DNA of 34,064 nucleotides from JBFWQM01 sp050249455 (GTDB taxonomy: Bacteria > Pseudomonadota > Alphaproteobacteria > MPNO01 > VGEU01): assembly GCA_050249455.1 (NCBI GenBank), contig JBFWQM010000024.1, positions 1 to 34,064 of the forward strand. Direction: 5' to 3'. Position 1 is the stretch's first letter; each line of letters opens with the position of its first letter. Below, piece by piece: positions 32,237 to 34,064 of this stretch. The position numbers and the translations under genes were made by a program. The notes below the pieces were generated by a model, which was not told where the DNA came from, ran no database searches, and was given only the letters and a program-made list of their open reading frames with translations.

Positions 32237-33208
32237 CTAGAGGGACTTGCGACGGTCGCCGCCGTCTGCGAGCTCGGCCGCGCGTCCGCCTCCGCCGCGT
32301 CCGGTGAGCCGGACCTCGATCGGCGCGTGCTTCTCGATATTGAGGGTCGAGGCCGCGATGCCGACGCGGTCGGCATTGCGGTCGATCTCCTCCAGGACGC
32401 GCGCGAACAGGGCGTCCTTGGTCGAGCGGCGCCGCTTGTAGTCGGTCACGAACCGGAGTGTGAACTCGATCCAGTTCGCGTTAGCGGCCATGGTGACGGC
32501 CGGCTGCACGCTGGCGGGCTCGACCATGTACTCGCGCGTCAGCGGCTCCCACGCTTTCTCGGCGGCGGCCGCGTACTCGCCCACCACCTCGCCGGCGACG
32601 CGCGCGATGATCGCGCGCGCGAGCGCATAATCGCTGCCGTACTTGATGGGGACCATGATCTCGTCCCACAGGAAGGGGAAATCGCTCGAATAGTTGAACA
32701 CCGGTTCCTTGAAGACGAAGCTGTTGGCGATGCGCACGATGCGGCCGTTGTACTGGTCGGCGTTCACCCAGTCGCCGATCTGCATCAAGGTCGTGCGCAG
32801 GATGCCGATATCGATCACGTCGCCGCGGATGCCGCCGAGCTGGACGCGATCGCCGACCCGATAGAAGCCGCCGAAAATGACCGCGACCCATCCGGCTGCG
32901 CTGGCGATCACCTCCTGCAACGCGAACGCGATCCCGGCGCCGGCGACGCCGAAGGCGACGGTGAAGCCGCCGAGGCGGTCGCCGAACGTCAGCACGATCA
33001 GCACGGCGGCCGCGAGATAGGCGAGGAGGGTGATCGCCTTGCGCGCCTGGTAGCGGCCGGCGTTGGCGCGGACGGTGCGGCCGACAAAGCGCCGCAGGAA
33101 CCTGCTGACGGCGACGATCGCGATCAGGCCGGCCAGCAGGAAGACGACCTTGCCGGTGACAGGGTCGAACAGGATGGCTTCGACGGCGTCGCCGAGATCG
33201 GTGGACAT
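32237..33208 (-). CDS. MscS-family mechanosensitive channel
   Basis: A 323-aa small-conductance mechanosensitive channel homologue of the inner membrane. Hydrophobic segments lie at about residues 20-40 and 60-80. The pore helix follows with Gly/Ala packing (VAFGVAGAGIAFALQEVIASAAGW, about 85-108), leading to the beta-domain signature GGFYRVGDRVQLGGIRGDVIDIGILRTTL. A C-terminal alpha/beta domain follows, and the tail is Gly/Arg-rich. The start is set at ATG 33208 (MSTDLGDAVE); an ATG at 33295 is in frame, but the added residues are Arg/Gly-rich and not family-like. It would relieve turgor on osmotic downshock. Confidence 0.9.
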   Translation of the reverse strand: MSTDLGDAVEAILFDPVTGKVVFLLAGLIAIVAVSRFLRRFVGRTVRANAGRYQARKAITLLAYLAAAVLIVLTFGDRLGGFTVAFGVAGAGIAFALQEVIASAAGWVAVIFGGFYRVGDRVQLGGIRGDVIDIGILRTTLMQIGDWVNADQYNGRIVRIANSFVFKEPVFNYSSDFPFLWDEIMVPIKYGSDYALARAIIARVAGEVVGEYAAAAEKAWEPLTREYMVEPASVQPAVTMAANANWIEFTLRFVTDYKRRRSTKDALFARVLEEIDRNADRVGIAASTLNIEKHAPIEVRLTGRGGGGRAAELADGGDRRKSL

Positions 33209-33375
33209 CAGGCGGCGTGCGCCCGCGCCGCCGGCGCGGCCGCGTCTCGGGCATGGGGCACCATGGCTCTCGCCTTTCCGACGCAGGACCTTCACCGGCT
33301 CAATTCATCGGGAGGCCGGTTCGTTCCGCCGGCGGCGACAGCGGAACCTGCGGCGCCGCGGAGAAGGCGCGCCTC

Positions 33376-33411
33376 AAAAGCGAACGGGGCGGACCGGAAG
33401 GTCCGCCCCGT
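33376..33411 (-). terminator. Terminator after the dienelactone hydrolase gene
   Basis: ACGGGGCGGACC (33384-33395), loop GGAA and GGTCCGCCCCGT (33400-33411) make a perfect 12-base stem. Read on the minus strand it is followed after four bases by TTTT (complement of 33376-33379). It lies 27 bases past the hydrolase stop. Confidence 0.72.
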
Positions 33412-33438
33412 GGGCGTTCCGGCGCCCTAGCCGCGCGG

Positions 33439-34064
33439 TTATCCGAGGTTCTTCTTCAGGAACGGCGTCATGCGCTCCCACGCCTGGTCGGCCGACTTGA
33501 GGTCGTAGGCTTCCGACCGCTCGTTGAAGAAGGCGTGCTTGGCGTCGTAGCGGTAGAGCTCGTAGTTCACGGCGCCCGACTTGAGCGAGGCTTCGAGGTC
33601 GTTGACCGCCGCCGGGGTGCACCAGTCGTCCTGGTTGGCGAAGTGGCCCTGGAACGGGATCTTGATCTTGGCCGGGTCGGCATATTCCTTCGGCGGGATG
33701 CCGTAGAAGCAGACCGCGGTCGCAATCTCGGGCACGTGGACGGAGGCGAGGATGGTCAGCGCGCCGCCCATGCAGAAGCCCATCACGGCGACCTTCTGGC
33801 CGCCCTTGCCGAGGTCGATCGCCGCGCCACGGACGTCCTGGCCGGTGGCGCCGCCAAAGTCGAGGCCGGTCATCATGTGGTTGGCCTCGTCGGGCTTCGT
33901 CGTCACGCGGCCCTTGTAGAGGTCGGGCGCCAGCGCGTTGTAGCCGGCGCGCGCGAAGCGGTCGGCGACGCCGCAGATCTGGTCGTTGAGGCCCCACCAC
34001 TCCTGGATCACGATGACGCCCGGCCGGTCCTTGCCGGCGATCGCCAGGTAGCCCTTGCACTTGC
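33439..34064 (-). CDS. Dienelactone hydrolase family protein, 5' end cut by window edge
   Basis: Alpha/beta hydrolase of the dienelactone hydrolase (DLH) family, about 208 codons visible, with the N-terminus beyond the right edge. The frame continues upstream of the ATG-like codon at 34011 as GYLAIAGKDRPGVIV, the usual DLH lead-in to IQEWWGLND, so the true start is outside. The catalytic triad is the Cys type: Cys in MGFCMGGAL, Asp in FANQDDWCTP and His in YDAKHAFFNE. Classic DLH opens dienelactone in chlorocatechol breakdown; many relatives have other ester or lactone substrates. DAKHAFFNERSEAYD matches bacterial DLH closely. A strong terminator follows. Confidence 0.9.
   Translation of the reverse strand, partial: KCKGYLAIAGKDRPGVIVIQEWWGLNDQICGVADRFARAGYNALAPDLYKGRVTTKPDEANHMMTGLDFGGATGQDVRGAAIDLGKGGQKVAVMGFCMGGALTILASVHVPEIATAVCFYGIPPKEYADPAKIKIPFQGHFANQDDWCTPAAVNDLEASLKSGAVNYELYRYDAKHAFFNERSEAYDLKSADQAWERMTPFLKKNLG

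Overview
The window is GC-rich (roughly two thirds or more G+C by eye), tightly packed and bacterial. Stand-alone hisI (not fused to hisE), TRAP transporters, CoxD/CoxE-type proteins, an AnsA-type asparaginase and the general gene style point to an alphaproteobacterium, perhaps of Rhodospirillales or Hyphomicrobiales type. No rRNA, tRNA, CRISPR array, integrase, transposase or phage gene is visible. Both ends cut through a gene.

Left part (1-9606) looks like a module for uptake and breakdown of an aromatic or organic acid. A minus-strand operon runs metallo-beta-lactamase-fold hydrolase, HpcH/HpaI aldolase, ligJ (4-oxalomesaconate hydratase, cut by the left edge). Divergent to it is a TRAP transporter (dctQ, dctM with a probable CTG start, dctP), followed by two further paralogous solute-binding proteins, each separately spaced, and a glutathionyl-hydroquinone reductase.

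Middle part (9607-21124) is housekeeping and accessory metabolism: a tightly coupled metC-hisI-CobW GTPase operon; a DedA membrane protein whose 3' end overlaps convergent sseA; a GFA-like protein; a Nudix hydrolase; an alpha/beta hydrolase-OsmC fusion; a CopD-like membrane protein; a MoxR ATPase plus CoxE-type VWA protein ending at a good terminator; then a SAM methyltransferase and a SET-domain protein.

Right part (21125-34064) opens with a palindromic repeat related to one at 9644-9756, then a minus-strand operon of a small unknown protein, a second metallo-beta-lactamase-fold hydrolase, a RidA-family deaminase and 3-hydroxyanthranilate 3,4-dioxygenase (kynurenine/3-hydroxyanthranilate meta-cleavage). 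Next come an asparaginase, a three-PAS orphan histidine kinase, a small membrane protein and a kdpDE pair whose KdpD lacks the usual N-terminal half and has no kdpFABC beside it. A two-segment small membrane protein, an Ldh-family dehydrogenase, an alpha/beta hydrolase, an MscS channel and a dienelactone hydrolase (cut by the right edge) complete the window.

The most notable theme is the repeated pairing of one particular MBL-fold hydrolase family with two different meta-cleavage pathways. Others are one TRAP membrane pair with three binding proteins, the zinc-flavoured metC-hisI-CobW coupling, and the MoxR/CoxE-methyltransferase-SET neighbourhood.
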